NCBI GenBank assembly: GCA_015680685.1
Contig: MNCI01003750.1
Span: forward strand, 249,714-284,647
Reading direction: 5' to 3'
Length of the DNA stretch: 34,934 bases
DNA from: Gnetum montanum
Lineage: Eukaryota > Streptophyta > Gnetopsida > Gnetales > Gnetaceae
In this document: piece after piece, positions 1-11,269 of the stretch
Numbering within the stretch: position 1 is the first letter of the stretch
Layout of the letters: each line of letters starts with the position of its first letter
The notes under the pieces: model-generated
Told to the model about the DNA's origin: nothing
The model's database searches: none
What the model saw: only the letters and a program-made list of their open reading frames with translations
Translations under genes and position numbers: made by a program

Positions 1-2375
1 GATGGTTATAGTGGCTATAACCAAATCCAAATTGTCCTAGAGGACTAGGAAAAAATAACATTCATGAGTCCTTGGGGGACCTTTGCATATTGTAAGATGT
101 TGTTTTGTCTATGCAATGCTCCTGCTACATTCCAACACCTGGTCTTAACCATCTTTTAGCAGTAAATCAGTAGCAAAGTGGAAGTCTTTATGGATGACTT
201 CTCCACTTATGGCACTACATTCGAGCAAGCCTTGGGCCACGTTGAGCAAGGACTAAAAAGATGTGTGGAAACAAACCTACGGCTCAATTGGCAAAAGAGC
301 CATCTCATGGTCCAAGAAGGCATTGTATTGGTGCACAAAATCTCACAAGAAGGAATTGAGGTTGACCTTGAAAAAATAAGGGTCATCTAATGAATTACCT
401 ACCAATCGAAAATTGTAAAAGATGTTCAAACATTCCTTGGACACACTAGCTACTACTAGCGATTCATAGAGAATTTCTTTAAGGTTGCAAAATCATTGGT
501 TGAGCTAACAAGGAAAGATGCTCCATTTGTCTAGACCAAGGAATGTGAAAAAGCATTCCAATAGTTGAAGGAGAAACTTGTAGAATCTCTAATTCTATAG
601 GCACCTGATTGGTCTAGACTATTTCATGTTATGATGGATACATCAAATTACACCTTGGGAACTATGCATATGTAGTTGGACAACAAGAAATGTCCATATT
701 ACATCCATTGTGTAAGCCAAAGCATTGTAGGTGCACAACTAAACTACACTACCACAGAAAAAGAATTGATGGTAGTGGTGTTTGCTCTATAAGAGTTCAA
801 GCATTATGTGCTTGGATATAAAGTGTTTGTGCACATAGACCATAGTGCTATTCACTTGCTCATGAACAAGCCAATGATGAGTCCCCATTTCATATAGTGG
901 CTAGTGATCTTATAGGAATTTGATCTTATGATGGTAGATCGAAATGAAACTAAGAATGTGATTGCTGACCACTTGTCTCAGTTGCAATGGGATAATAAAG
1001 AGGAAGAAAGCCAACTATCTAATTTGTTTCTTGATGAACTGCTTTTTTCCAGGGCTATAACTAAACAATTTCCCACTGAGCCTAAATGGTAGATGCAATA
1101 AGGATTGGACCACTGAAAGAAAAAATAGTTTCTTCACCAGGTAAAACACTTCATGGAGATTAATGGACACCTCTACAAGGTGTACATCGGTGGCCTAATT
1201 TGTTGGTGTGTCCCTAATGCTGATCAACTATGTGTTCTCTAGGACGTTCATGAGGGTCCTTGTGGGAGCCACTATGTTGGAAAATGCATGACCATTAAAA
1301 ACCTGATGGTAGGATACTATTGGCCAATAATTTTTAGGGATGTTCACCGATTTATCTACTCTTGTGAACACTGCTAATGCGATGGTGGAATAACAACTTG
1401 AATAGAAAGACCTCAATAGTGGATTCAACTAATGGAACCCTTCAACATTCAGGGCATTGATTTCATGAGTCCCATCATGCCAATGTTAAATGAAAAATAG
1501 TACATCATAGTCACTGTTGATTATTATATTAAATGGGAAAAAGCAACAGTTGTCACTAACTGTACATCTTCTACTGCTACTTGATTTGTACAACAGAATG
1601 TTATAAACAAGTTTGGTGTGACATGTGCATTAATTTCTAATAATAGAACTCACTTTATAGGCACTACCTTTGGGAAGCTTATGCAATGCTTTGGGGTTGA
1701 ACATAAACTAACAACACCTTATCACCCACAAGCCAATGACCAAGCTAAGGTTACAAATAGGGAAATCACAAAGATTCTAATGAGAACTATTAGAAAATCA
1801 ATGATGTCCTTTCGGCCTACCGCTCAACATAGAAACTTCCTATAGGCTATTCTCTCTATGAGCTGGTGTACTAAAAATTATCAACACTTCCTATTCAATC
1901 TGAGTTGTGTGCACTTTTAACAACCTATGATCTTGACCTTGACTTAAGTCTAGAAAAAAAAGAAATATTAATGAATCTCAACTTGCTAGACAAAAACCAA
2001 TTAGTGGCCCTGTCATCTAACAAGTTGCATAAGGCATTCAACAAAAAGCACCATGACCTTAGAATTAGGAAAGTTAAATTTCAACTAGGAGATAAGGTCC
2101 TCTATTGGAACCCCACACATGTACCTCAACAAACTAAGTTCTAAACATTATTAGAAGGACCTTATATCATTTACAAAACTTTTCCTTCTAGGACCATGTT
2201 GATCTACAAACCTAAGAACCTGAATAAGAAGTAGCTGGTCAACACATAATAAGTCAAACCTTTCCACAAGCCTAAGTAAGCTAGTGTAACAAACACCTCA
2301 TTGGATGGACAACCATGCTCAATCTTTCAGATCTCCTCCTTTCAACTTAGTCATGAGGGAGATGGCCATCCATGC
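1..2375 (+). pseudogene. Ty3/gypsy (OTA clade) pol remnant, element A: RT, RNase H, integrase
   Basis: Decayed pol of an LTR retrotransposon, entering the window inside the reverse transcriptase. Position 1 aligns with about 30461 of element B. Visible blocks are the RT active site FMDDF (about 187-201) followed by the thumb segment with E-G-I-V-L and G-I-E-V-D; RNase H (about 620-990) with an HxDHSAI-like motif and ADHLS; the integrase zinc-finger region (about 1230-1400); and the integrase core (about 1440-1800) with G-I-D-F-M near its start and YHPQAN near its end. The C-terminal integrase block K-V-L-Y-W-N-P lies at about 2094-2115. The frame continues to a tail at 2280-2375 that is also conserved in element B. 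Many in-frame stops, mostly TAG, replace Trp or Gln codons, so no protein is expected. The OTA (Athila/Tat-like) assignment follows the RT motif style and the tRNA-Asp primer site of the sister copy. Confidence 0.93.
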
Positions 2376-4250
2376 TCACTATATAAGTGGCTCCTCAGTT
2401 TTACATCCTTTTGTTTTACATGTTTTTATTCTACACCTTGTTATTTTTACAACTTTTTATTTTACAACATTGTTAGTATGTTTTATTTTTCTTAAATATT
2501 TTACAATTTCTTGTACATTTTCCTTTATTTGGATGTTATTTTCTTATTTTGTTTTTAATAATAATGTGCCTTATTACCATTTGGGTATAGTGTGGTTTGT
2601 TGATGTGGGCATGTGCTATCCAGTTATTTGATTATTGGTGTCTGGATTTTAGCTTTGAATTTTGTTACTGATAAGTAGGATATGGTTTCTTTTTCATGAA
2701 ACAGGTAGTGAGTCCATAACATCCACCCATACACAAACTCTATGGTTTTCCTTGGTTTGAAACTATGGCATCCCTTTTTCATTAATAAAAGAAAAAATTT
2801 AACAAACTTATGATCTTGGTAGTTTTTGGATTTGGAAAGGATTCAAAGGTTTGAATGGGGTGTAACTTCAAGGGGACCTAGTACTCTTTGTACCTTTCTT
2901 CTTACTTGGGTGCATGTGTGTTTTCATGGATTTCTTACTATTCCGTGTTGACCAATGATAGAAAGTTGAATAAATCTTTGCATGGTGTGGTTTCCATATA
3001 AAAAAATGATGGAAATTCAAAGCAGATCCCTTAGACAAAATAAATAGGCTACACGCATTGGTTATGAGACTAGAAAGACATGTTACCCATGCTTGAAGGT
3101 TCCCTCTAACTAAGGTCCTTTCTCACTTTCTACATTTTCTTCTTTAATAAGGGATGGTGGTTGTTCTTTGTGAGTAGACTTGTGCCTCAAGGGGGTGGAC
3201 TAGTCTTAGAGTGGTGATGCATAGTCATTGAACGTGGTTGGTTTTGGTCTAGACTAAGGATGGATTTTATCAGGTCATTTAATCACAAAATTCACAAGGG
3301 ACTTCATGTGACCTTAATCAGGAACTCCATTCCACTTTATCTCTCATCCATTTATGCTTTCCATGTCTCACCTCACTGTTGGTTTCATGTTCTTGTTTGA
3401 TGTGTTAAAATTCTTAGGTAGTTTCTTCCAAGTTTTTGTACTTAACTTTCTGTAACCATTAATCATCCATGGGGTCCACTGGCTCCTTGGTTTAAAGTTA
3501 TGTAAGGACAATAAAGGGCATATGCCTACTTTGGGGGGGACCCACTTGCATGCCTTTTCATCTGGTTAGTTAAGTTCTTTATCCTTAGACATCCTCACAA
3601 TCAAATCCTTTTGCATGCCTCATCAATGACATCCAATTGTGTGCATATTCACAATGTTTTTCAGTGAATCCTCTTTTGATTCTTGTGAATCCTTAAACCC
3701 TCTTCAAGCATTTGATTGCATTAGACTTTTCAGAATTAATAACAAACTGTTTATCCATTCCACTCTATTTTTCAATCTTCCCGCTAACACTATTAACAGA
3801 ATCAATCCACCATAATCACAACCTAGCCAAGTGTAACCACCATTGAGACAAGGTACTTAAAAAATATATGTTACACATTGCACACTAATTCATGATTTTG
3901 TTGTGATTGTAGTGGGAAGCGTGGACTAGAACCAAGACTATCTTCACCAAGGAAGACGTAGTAGCACCATGCAATGAGGACCATTCATGATTGTTGGATC
4001 TTCTCCTTCGCTCTTCAATTGCTAGAGGAGTTGGATGTTAGTTTTGTCTCAGGTGTTCAATTCTATTTTCATGAACACCCAATTTTGTAAAAGATTGTAA
4101 ATCCATACACTTAGACACTTAGAGTCTATCTGTTTTGTCTGAGTCAGTTTGCATGTTAGTCAATAATCCCATACCTTCCCAATATTTTATAAGGAACTTG
4201 TTCCTCCTCTTGTTCACTCAAGGACAAGTTTTCATTCACTCATGAGAGTA
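2376..4250 (+). other. Long 3' non-coding region of gypsy element A
   Basis: About 1.9 kb lies between the end of pol and the 3' LTR. I see no env-like reading frame. Several blocks match element B: the GTGAGTCCA..CATCCACCCAT segment (2707-2733 against about 33249-33274), the A-tract hairpin near 2990-3020, and a block at about 3467-3600 that matches 34134-34262. The two copies stop resembling each other after about 3600 and 34262. T-rich tracts fill 2400-2540. A long untranslated spacer after pol is common in OTA-clade elements; a specific role is not visible here. Confidence 0.75.
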
Positions 4251-4276
4251 TGATGAATTGTGTTTTGCAGGGCTTC

Positions 4277-4344
4277 GATATTGGAGCCACTATGTTGGGT
4301 ATTCAATATTGAGTCCTAAGATGCAATGTTGGATATCCAATATC
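4277..4344 (+). promoter_or_regulatory. Palindromic U3 module of LTR A
   Basis: The segment between the LTR start and the TATA box is self-complementary. GATATTGG at 4277-4284 pairs with CCAATATC at 4337-4344, and TTGGATATCCAA (4329-4340) is a perfect palindrome. Element B has an unrelated palindromic sequence at the same place. An enhancer role is an inference from position. Confidence 0.5.
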
Positions 4345-4362
4345 ACAAGGTATGTGCCAACC

Positions 4363-4370
4363 TATAAATA
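4363..4370 (+). promoter_or_regulatory. TATA box of LTR A
   Basis: CCTATAAATA occurs 112 bases into the LTR. The same core is at 25760-25767 in the sister LTR, followed in both by the conserved R/U5-like block, so this is the expected promoter of the element. Confidence 0.7.
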
Positions 4371-5460
4371 TAGTGCTTGGCCACATAGTTTTGGGATAGT
4401 TTTCATCATAGCATAGCAGAGCTCTTGCAATTCTTTTTTCCGGAGTTAGAATATTTTCCAAAGTACCAGCAATAGGAGTCATTGAGTGTACATATCTTTA
4501 TTCAAGCACTATTGTACCTCAGCACAATAATGTGTGCAACAATAAAGATGAGCTTTCTAATCAAACCTTGTAGCACCTTGACTAGCTTAAATATTTTATT
4601 TGTGCATTTAATGTTTTATGCAATTTTCTTTAATACTCTCAAGTAATTAAGCTAAAGTAAGCTAGTTCAATTAAATAGAAATTAATTAAGCACATAAGTA
4701 TGACTACTTCGAGCATGCATACGACTCTTGGTAATCCAGCAACACTTAATGTTTGGTAACCTAGCAGTGTTATACGTGTTTAGGATGTGCACGAAAAGTG
4801 AGATTGGATACTTATGTTAGAATAGTGAGTTATTAATAAGCAATTAGATGCTAAGGAAAAATAGAAAATTTGCAATTGAGGGTTATTGTGAGTGCAGAGG
4901 CTATGCATCAATTTTCTGTGTTTTTTTCTCCTGGCCTGCACGTAATTCTGGCATTGTGGTAGGGAAGTACAATTTTTGGAAGCGGTGGCATCAGACCTGT
5001 TTTAGGCTCAACATCTAGTGTTTGTCTATGGTTCTTTTAGCTTTTTTTTTACTATTGGGACTAAAATATGGATCACAAAAATTACATTTTTCATTGCTAC
5101 TGCTCCCTCATCCACTATTGCCACACTATTGAGTTTATGTGTAGCAACTGAATTGTGGTGGTTGTTGATTTATTGAGCATTTCACTATTATGAAGTGAGG
5201 TTATGCTTGAGCATTGATTTGTGGGACCTTCTTCGATTTGTGGCTAAGATTGGCGAGGTTTTTGGGTGTGTGGTGTAGTGCCTCTTGCCATTCAGTGGAC
5301 AGGATTCTCAGTGAGTTTGTTCCTTTTTGTTTCTATTTTTATTTTTCATAATACACTCTCTACTCTGATTCCTTGAAGCATTTGGGCTGGGGCCGAATGG
5401 ATCTACATGACCCAAACTATCTCTTAGTTATCTGATCTTGGAGGGAAAAAATGAAAAAGA

Positions 5461-6591
5461 ATGGAATCCTACAATAGTGATTTGCAACCCACTAAAAATA
5501 CTACTAATATGGAAGATAATGACAATGTTTTATATTTTGACTTTCCTGAAGACATTTTTGACCAAACCATTCAAACCTTCGCGCATCTTTATGCAATTGG
5601 CTTTTTTACTAGTAGGATTCCTGCTAGCTTAGTTTTATAGGAATGGATCAAAAATTTTTGGGAACCTTGAAACATTAGATTAACCTTAGCTTTGAATCTT
5701 ACCAAAGGGTTTTTTCTTTTCACTTTTGAAACTAGAGCTATGATAGATTTTGTACAAGAATAATCAATTTGGGACGTATATGGATCCTTTTTAGTGCTTC
5801 AACCTTTGAAGGAGGATTTTGACCTAGAAAAAGAAAGCAAAAGTATTTTGCCAGTTTGGATAAAGTTTCCAAGGCTCCCATCACACTTTTCTCCACATAT
5901 TAACATTCTTGCTATGTAGGTTGGGGAGGTCATCGGTATGGAGTCCTTTTCAAGTTTCCATCCTAGATCAACTCCGTGAGCATGTGTTAAAATTGATATG
6001 CAAAAGCAATGTCCCAACTCACTGGAATTTAATGTGAAAGAAAAGACTTTTGTTCAAAAAATCTCATATCTTACGCTCCCAAACCATTGTTATTATTGTC
6101 TTTATCCTAATCATTGAGAAGCTCAATGTCCAAAGTTACTGGCCAAGATTAAAGTCAAGAGAATCTTAGCTGAATAGGTTAGTAAAGAATTAAAAGATAA
6201 AAATATATCTAAGGATATAGATAATGACTTTGTTGAGGTGCACTTAGCTAATCCTTCTTCTTCAGACCCCAAGATGTCAGATGTGGAAGACATGAATATA
6301 GAGGCTATCGATGTTCCTAAGACTCCTCTTAACTAAGAAGTGGCTCCAAAAGATGCTACTAGTGCTTGGGAGCGAGTTAGCCAGAAATCTTATGCCTTAG
6401 TCACACAAGATAATCCTATCTTTAGCAATTTCCCTAAATGTCATTGATCCTCAATTGTTGTTAATGCTAAATAGTCTGCTAGTAGAAAAACAAGTGTTTG
6501 TCATCCTTTAGTAAATAGCTTTGAGTCTAGGAATTCTTTTAAGGCTTTAGTGGTTGATGGGGATGCTCCTTCATCTCTACATCCACAATGA
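5461..6591 (+). pseudogene. LINE ORF1 (DUF4283-like, CCHC zinc knuckle), broken by stops
   Basis: One continuous frame of 377 codons from ATG 5461 (a second in-frame ATG is at 5509) to TGA 6589-6591, broken by about ten stops but with no frameshift seen. The N-terminal half has the plant L1 ORF1 DUF4283 pattern: an E-W-I-x-x-F-W segment, G-F-F-L-F-x-F, W-D-V-Y-G, L-Q-P-L-K-E-D-F, then L-P-V-W-I-K-F-P-R-L-P. A zinc knuckle follows at about 6085-6130 (C-x2-C-x4-H-x4-C). The C-terminal third is acidic and Ser-rich. ORF1 proteins of this family bind the element RNA. Downstream ORF2 overlaps by four bases (ATGA). With this many stops no protein is expected. Confidence 0.88.
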
Positions 6592-9500
6592 AGTGTTGCT
6601 CATGGAATGTTAGGGGGCTCTCAGATCCCCATAAAAGATATAAAGTTCGAGATTATATTCATAGGCGTTCCCTAGATGTTGCTTGTATTCAAGAAGTTAA
6701 AATTTGAGGATTCCATCTTCAAACCTATTGTAAGAGTATTTTTCCCAATAGCTATTATGTCTCTTCTCATCATGAACATGGCAAAAGGGGAGCTATAATT
6801 CTTCTTCACAATAAGTGACAAGAGTCTATTATTGATCATGGTTGTGATAATTTAGGGCATTGTTGTTGGGTTCGGGTATAGTATGCTAATGAAATCTTAG
6901 GGATTATTTCCATTTACGCTCCTTGTAATCTAAATGATCAAAAGCTTTTTTGAAATTGGCTTGGGCACAACTTTCTTGTAGATAATTGGATCATCATGGG
7001 AGACTTTAATATGATTGAGCATCTAGAGGATAAGTTTGGAGGAAAGAGAGGTCGTTTAAACAACAGGGAGCTTTCTATTTTACTTTCATTAAAGAGCAAA
7101 TTGAATTTGTAAGAAGTTAATGGGAACCCCTCTTCTAGTACTTCTAATTGGTTTACTTGGAGTAATGCTAGACATGGAGACTCCTACGTTTCTTCTAGGT
7201 TGGATCAGGTTTACCTATCTACAAATGCTTCTATTTAATTTACTACCACCAATGGTACTTCTATTTAGGCAAATTATACCTAGGTTCTATTAGATCATTA
7301 TCCTATTCATTGATTTCTTTCCCTCTCTGGTTGCTCTTGCTCTTCCAATGATCTTTATATATTTAACATTGCCTTTCTTTATAGAAGCTCCCTTTGCTCT
7401 ATATTGATGCAAATATGGAATCTACATCCTAAACCCCTTAGAGAAGACAATTGGATTGATTGGTGGACTAATGCTTGTACTCGCCTCTAGCGGTTTTTCA
7501 AACATGCAAGTAAATTGGTGGCTTTAAGACTAAATTCTCATAAGTCCAACCTTCATAATGAAATCTCCTTATTACAAAATTTCATTAATAGAGGTAAAGT
7601 TATTGAGGCTTAATTCTATTGCTTGCAAATTTTTCAAGGAGAACATGGCTATGATGGATCACCATGAAGCTAGAGGTGCTTACTTTCACACTTGTCTTTC
7701 TTGGCTTTGCGTGGGTGACCAGACTACTAAATATTTTTTTCATCTCCTTAAAAGGGAACATCTGTCCCCTAAAATCCCAGCTATTCAAGTCAATGATAAT
7801 ATCTTTACCTTCAAGACTGACATTCTACAATCCTTCTCTAATTTCTACTCTCAAATTTTTTGAAAAGAAGATATTGATCCCACTGTAGTTAATACCTGCT
7901 TAGAAGTTATTACTTCTTTCAATCGTTCCATATTTGGTGATGCTTCTCTTCTTTCTAACTAGGATCTTGGTAAAGCTCTTCAACAACTCCACGATGGCTA
8001 AGCCCTTGGTATGGATGGTCTTCCTATAGAATTTTTCAAGATATTCTAACCCACTGGTCAAGATACTATCAATAATGTGCATAAGGAAGCTCTTAGGAAA
8101 GGTTCCTTTGGCAACATGATCAATGCTAGTATTATTAAGCTTCTACCCAAGTTAGGAGATCATATGTGCATTAGAAATTGGTGTCGTATCACTCTTTTAA
8201 ATGTTATCTATAAAATTGTTGCTAAAGCTATTACCAATAAATTAAAACCTTTTCTTCTTCATCTCATAAGCAAAGAGCAAACTGGTTTTGTTCAAGGTAG
8301 GTATACTTTAGACAATGTCATTACTGCTATTGAGGGCTTGCATTAGGCTTCTTCCACCAATAAAAAAGCCATTCTTCTTAAGCTCAATTTTGCAAAAGCT
8401 TATAACATGCTTGATTGATCCTCTTTAAGAAGTGTAGTTAAGCATCATAACTTAGATACTATTTTTTATAGACATATCAATCTAGTTTTGTTAGAGGCCT
8501 CTTTAGTTATTTGTATTAATGAAACCTTCTCTAAGGTTATTGAGATTCAAAAATTAGTATGACAAGGATGCCCTTTAGCTCCTTATCTTTTTATCCTAGT
8601 TTCTAATGCTCGTGGAGCTGTTCTTAGATCTCATAATGATTCTATGAGGTTAAGAGGTATCCCTCTTCCATAAGAAGGAAACAATCTTATTTATAGCCAG
8701 TTTATGGATGACACTTTTCTCACTTTGCCTAAGCACTATAATAATTTTAACACTGTCTTGGATTATATTGACATCTATTGGAGAGCCTCAGGAAAACGTA
8801 AGCTATTCAGTCTAGCTTCTCTCCAAGGCCTATTTGGACTTATCATTTTCATATCAAGTGGCTTTCTCCTACAGATGTCTTCACCGTTTTGGGTATCCTG
8901 ATAGCTTTATTTGCCACTCCCACTACCTTATGGAATAATGTGGTGGAAAAAGTAAAACATAAAGCTTTGAAATGAGCTTCTAAACCCTTATCTCTTGTAG
9001 GTAGATTTATCATAGTTAATCATATTTTGAGCTCCACTCATGTGTACTACTCTTGCTTTATGGCTCCTTCCAAATCTTCCTTTTAGTGCATCAACAAAAT
9101 TCTTAGGAATTTTTTATGGGGGAATAAGGAAAATCACAAAGCTTTTCATCAAGTTGCTTGGGATATTTGCACTTTAGTCAAGGAACACAAGGGCTTAGGC
9201 CTCATCTCTATTGAGCACCAAAGTATTCTCTTGGCCTCCAAGTGGGTCACTCGCTGTATAGAAGGAGATGAAGCTTGGAAGATCCTTTTTAGGCATAATA
9301 TTTCTTGTCATGATAATCATCATAGATGGAAAAGCACTCATTGGAGCAATCGGATCATTAGCGGAGGTTCTTAAGAAATTATAGGTTCTTTCTTATTTAA
9401 GAAAATTTGGTGATGGTGGAGTCAACTTAAAGGCATTTTGCAATGGAAACCTTCCTAGATAAGCTTGAACTTTTTGTTGATGCACTTCATCTAGTGGTCT

Positions 9501-10380
9501 CCTATTTTTAAAAAGATTTTGGGTTGTCTTTATGATGAATTCTCTCATAGATCCAATTGTTTTTCTGATCACAATCTCCATCATGTTGCTCAATTATTTA
9601 CTATTAGGAATGATTCTACTACTCTCTCTTGGCAACATGCCAAAAGAAAATGAAGGTTTCAAAGATAAGATACTCTTATTTACCAGCACATTGAGCATGC
9701 TCTGTCCAACTTTGATGTTCCTAAGTTGCATAATAATACTCATTTGTATGATGATTGGTTTTGGCTTGATGGTTCACCTTTGCATTCTTTATGCCTTTCT
9801 AAAACCAAATCTTGGTTTCATGCACAAGAATTCCAACTCTCCACTTTAAATAGAAGATGGAGTGTGCATCTTGAGGATCATCATTAGAAAGCTATTTTTC
9901 ATCATGTTTGGACTTCCAAGGCCCAACGTAAGCACCATTTCCTTTTTTTGTCCTTGATTCATCAAGGTCTTGCCATTGGACATAGGCTTCACTTCTTAGG
10001 AGTTGATTGCCCTAAATGCATCATTTTTCAAGCCAAGGACTCTTTTTTCCATGTTTTTTGGGATTGCTCATTCTCTCAACAAATTTGGAAGTGGTGTTAA
10101 TCTCTCCAAGTTTTTATTCCTAACCATTCTGTCGATTTCCCTCTATGTATCTTCAAAGATGATTGTGTTAAGCAACACCTTCAAAAAGCCTAGAAAATCC
10201 TCTTATTTGAGATTATTTTCTTTATTTGGAAATGTCGTCTAGATGTCTAGTATCAAAACACCAACTACACTGAATTTGACTATGGTATGAAATGCTCTAT
10301 TACTAGTAATGTTCAACTTCAATGTCGAGAACTAGGCTTTACCAATAATATTACTTTTTATTAAGCAATATCTCTTTTGA
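6588..10380 (+). pseudogene. LINE ORF2: AP endonuclease, reverse transcriptase, zf-RVT, degenerate
   Basis: Begins at ATG 6588 with the endonuclease start S-W-N-V-R-G-L, then I-Q-E-V, G-D-F-N (6999-7010) and a D-H-Y-P-I-H block near 7290. The RT (about 7980-8900) shows G-M-D-G-L, I-x-L-L-P-K, E-Q-T-G-F-V-Q-G-R, Q-G-C-P-L-A-P-Y-L-F and the active site F-M-D-D (8701-8714). Downstream come the L1 connector (L-V-G-R-F-I-I-V-N-H, then R-N-F-L-W-G-N-K) and a zf-RVT-like segment at about 10005-10090 (C-P-K-C, later H-V-F-W-D-C). Endonuclease and later domains are in different frames, so at least one frameshift lies between about 7010 and 7560, and stops are frequent. The enzyme would nick DNA and prime reverse transcription; this copy cannot. 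Confidence 0.92.
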
Positions 10381-10544
10381 ATTGACTATTTTGGTTTTTT
10401 TAAGCTTTCATCCTAGGGGGTACGAAAAGCTTTTATCTTGTTGTAAGTGACTGGGGGATCATCTCGCAACTTTGGGCTCTATTAAGGCTTTGGTTTTAAG
10501 GTTTTCTTCTCCAGTTTGCAGCTCACCTTAACAACACCCCCATA

Positions 10545-10795
10545 AATTAAGTTTCAACTTGTTGTTAATCGTAGACTAATAAAATACAAAATAATAAAAA
10601 TCATGTGCCTCAATTACACTTAACCATATAATTAAGCTCCACGAGTGTAGTTAAGAAGACAATGATTGTCATGATTAGATTTCACATCCTGGAACCAGTG
10701 TACTTAGGAACTTAAGATCTACGAAATTTGATCGGATCGCGCATGAATGCTTGTGATTCATATGGTTGGGTGTAGGGGTACCTTGCCGCTCATCA
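10545..10795 (+). repeat. 3' LTR of gypsy element A, right part
   Basis: Matches 26330-26555 of the element B 5' LTR, including the shared end block GGTTGGGTGTAGGGGTACC and the terminal CTCATCA at 10789-10795. It abuts the copia LTR at 10796. The next five bases, GTAAG (10796-10800), are the predicted target duplication; the partner copy would lie left of the window. Confidence 0.85.
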
Positions 10796-11247
10796 GTAAG
10801 TTTAGTGAGTTAATTGATAACTCTTGGTATTAATTCATAACACATAATAAATAATTTGTAAGTCTGTGTTACAAAACAAGAAGTTAGTTAAGCTTGTATT
10901 AAGAAAAAAAATAATTCATAAGACTAATTAAACACTCTTAAGAATTCATAATAAAAAATTTTTTATGTTATGTTATTGTGTTGAGTCATGACTTTTTGTC
11001 AAGTGAAAGAGGTTGCTAGTACTAAGTTTGTAAGTTAAGTTGATGAAGAAGAAAAGAATAACATTTGCCCATAATTGAGGAATAACTATTATGACCAAAA
11101 TGTCTGAATTAAGTTATTTAGAAGATTTGTTCTATCAAGATATATTAGATTATGAAGTTCATCCACATTACAAATGTATCATAAATTATTAAGTTCTTTA
11201 GGAAATTGCCTTCTTAAGTTAATTTTCCTACAATATTACATCAAGTT
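10796..11247 (+). repeat. 5' LTR of the copia element (5' end cut off by element A)
   Basis: Aligns with 19054-19513 of the 3' LTR across its length, e.g. GAGTTAATT, TGTTGAGTCA, GATGAAGAAGAAAAGAATAA against GGTGAAGAAGAAAAGAATAA, and CATAAATTATTAAGTTCTT. It begins at the base matching 19054, so the portion equivalent to 18988-19053 is absent. Confidence 0.88.
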
Positions 11248-11252
11248 GAATA

Positions 11253-11266
11253 TGGTATTGGAGCTA
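11253..11266 (+). other. Copia primer binding site (initiator tRNA-Met type)
   Basis: TGGTATTGGAGC lies just after the 5' LTR and differs by two bases from the usual plant copia site TGGTATCAGAGC, complementary to the 3' end of initiator tRNA-Met. Confidence 0.7.
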
Positions 11267-11269
11267 AGA

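Larger units (their letters stand above)
4251..4850 (+). repeat. 3' LTR of gypsy element A, left part (interrupted by LINE)
   Basis: Starts with TGATGA, the terminus shared with the reverse-orientation LTR (17696-18538) and the 5' LTR of element B (25616). A TATA box lies at 4363-4370. The following R/U5-like block at 4455-4620 (GGAGTCATTGAGTGTAC, then CAATAAAGATGAGCTTTCTAA) matches 25875-26010 closely. The LTR stops resembling its sister at about 4850, where the LINE begins, and resumes at about 10545. No good polypurine tract is visible just before 4251. Confidence 0.85.
4850..10545 (+). mobile_element. L1-type LINE (non-LTR retrotransposon), inserted in a gypsy LTR
   Basis: A near full-length but dead plant L1 element: a 5' untranslated region of about 600 bases (4850-5460), ORF1 (5461-6591), ORF2 (6588 to about 10380) and a short 3' end. 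It interrupts the 3' LTR of gypsy element A: the LTR sequence left of 4850 and right of about 10545 joins into one LTR when compared with 25616-26555. Exact ends and the target duplication could not be fixed, because the flanks are AT-rich and no clear poly-A tail survives. Confidence 0.88.

Noticed and set aside
2305-2631. 108-codon hydrophobic frame after element A integrase as an env-like protein
   Set aside because: The equivalent frame in element B ends after about 54 codons, and the pol-frame translation is better conserved at the shared start.
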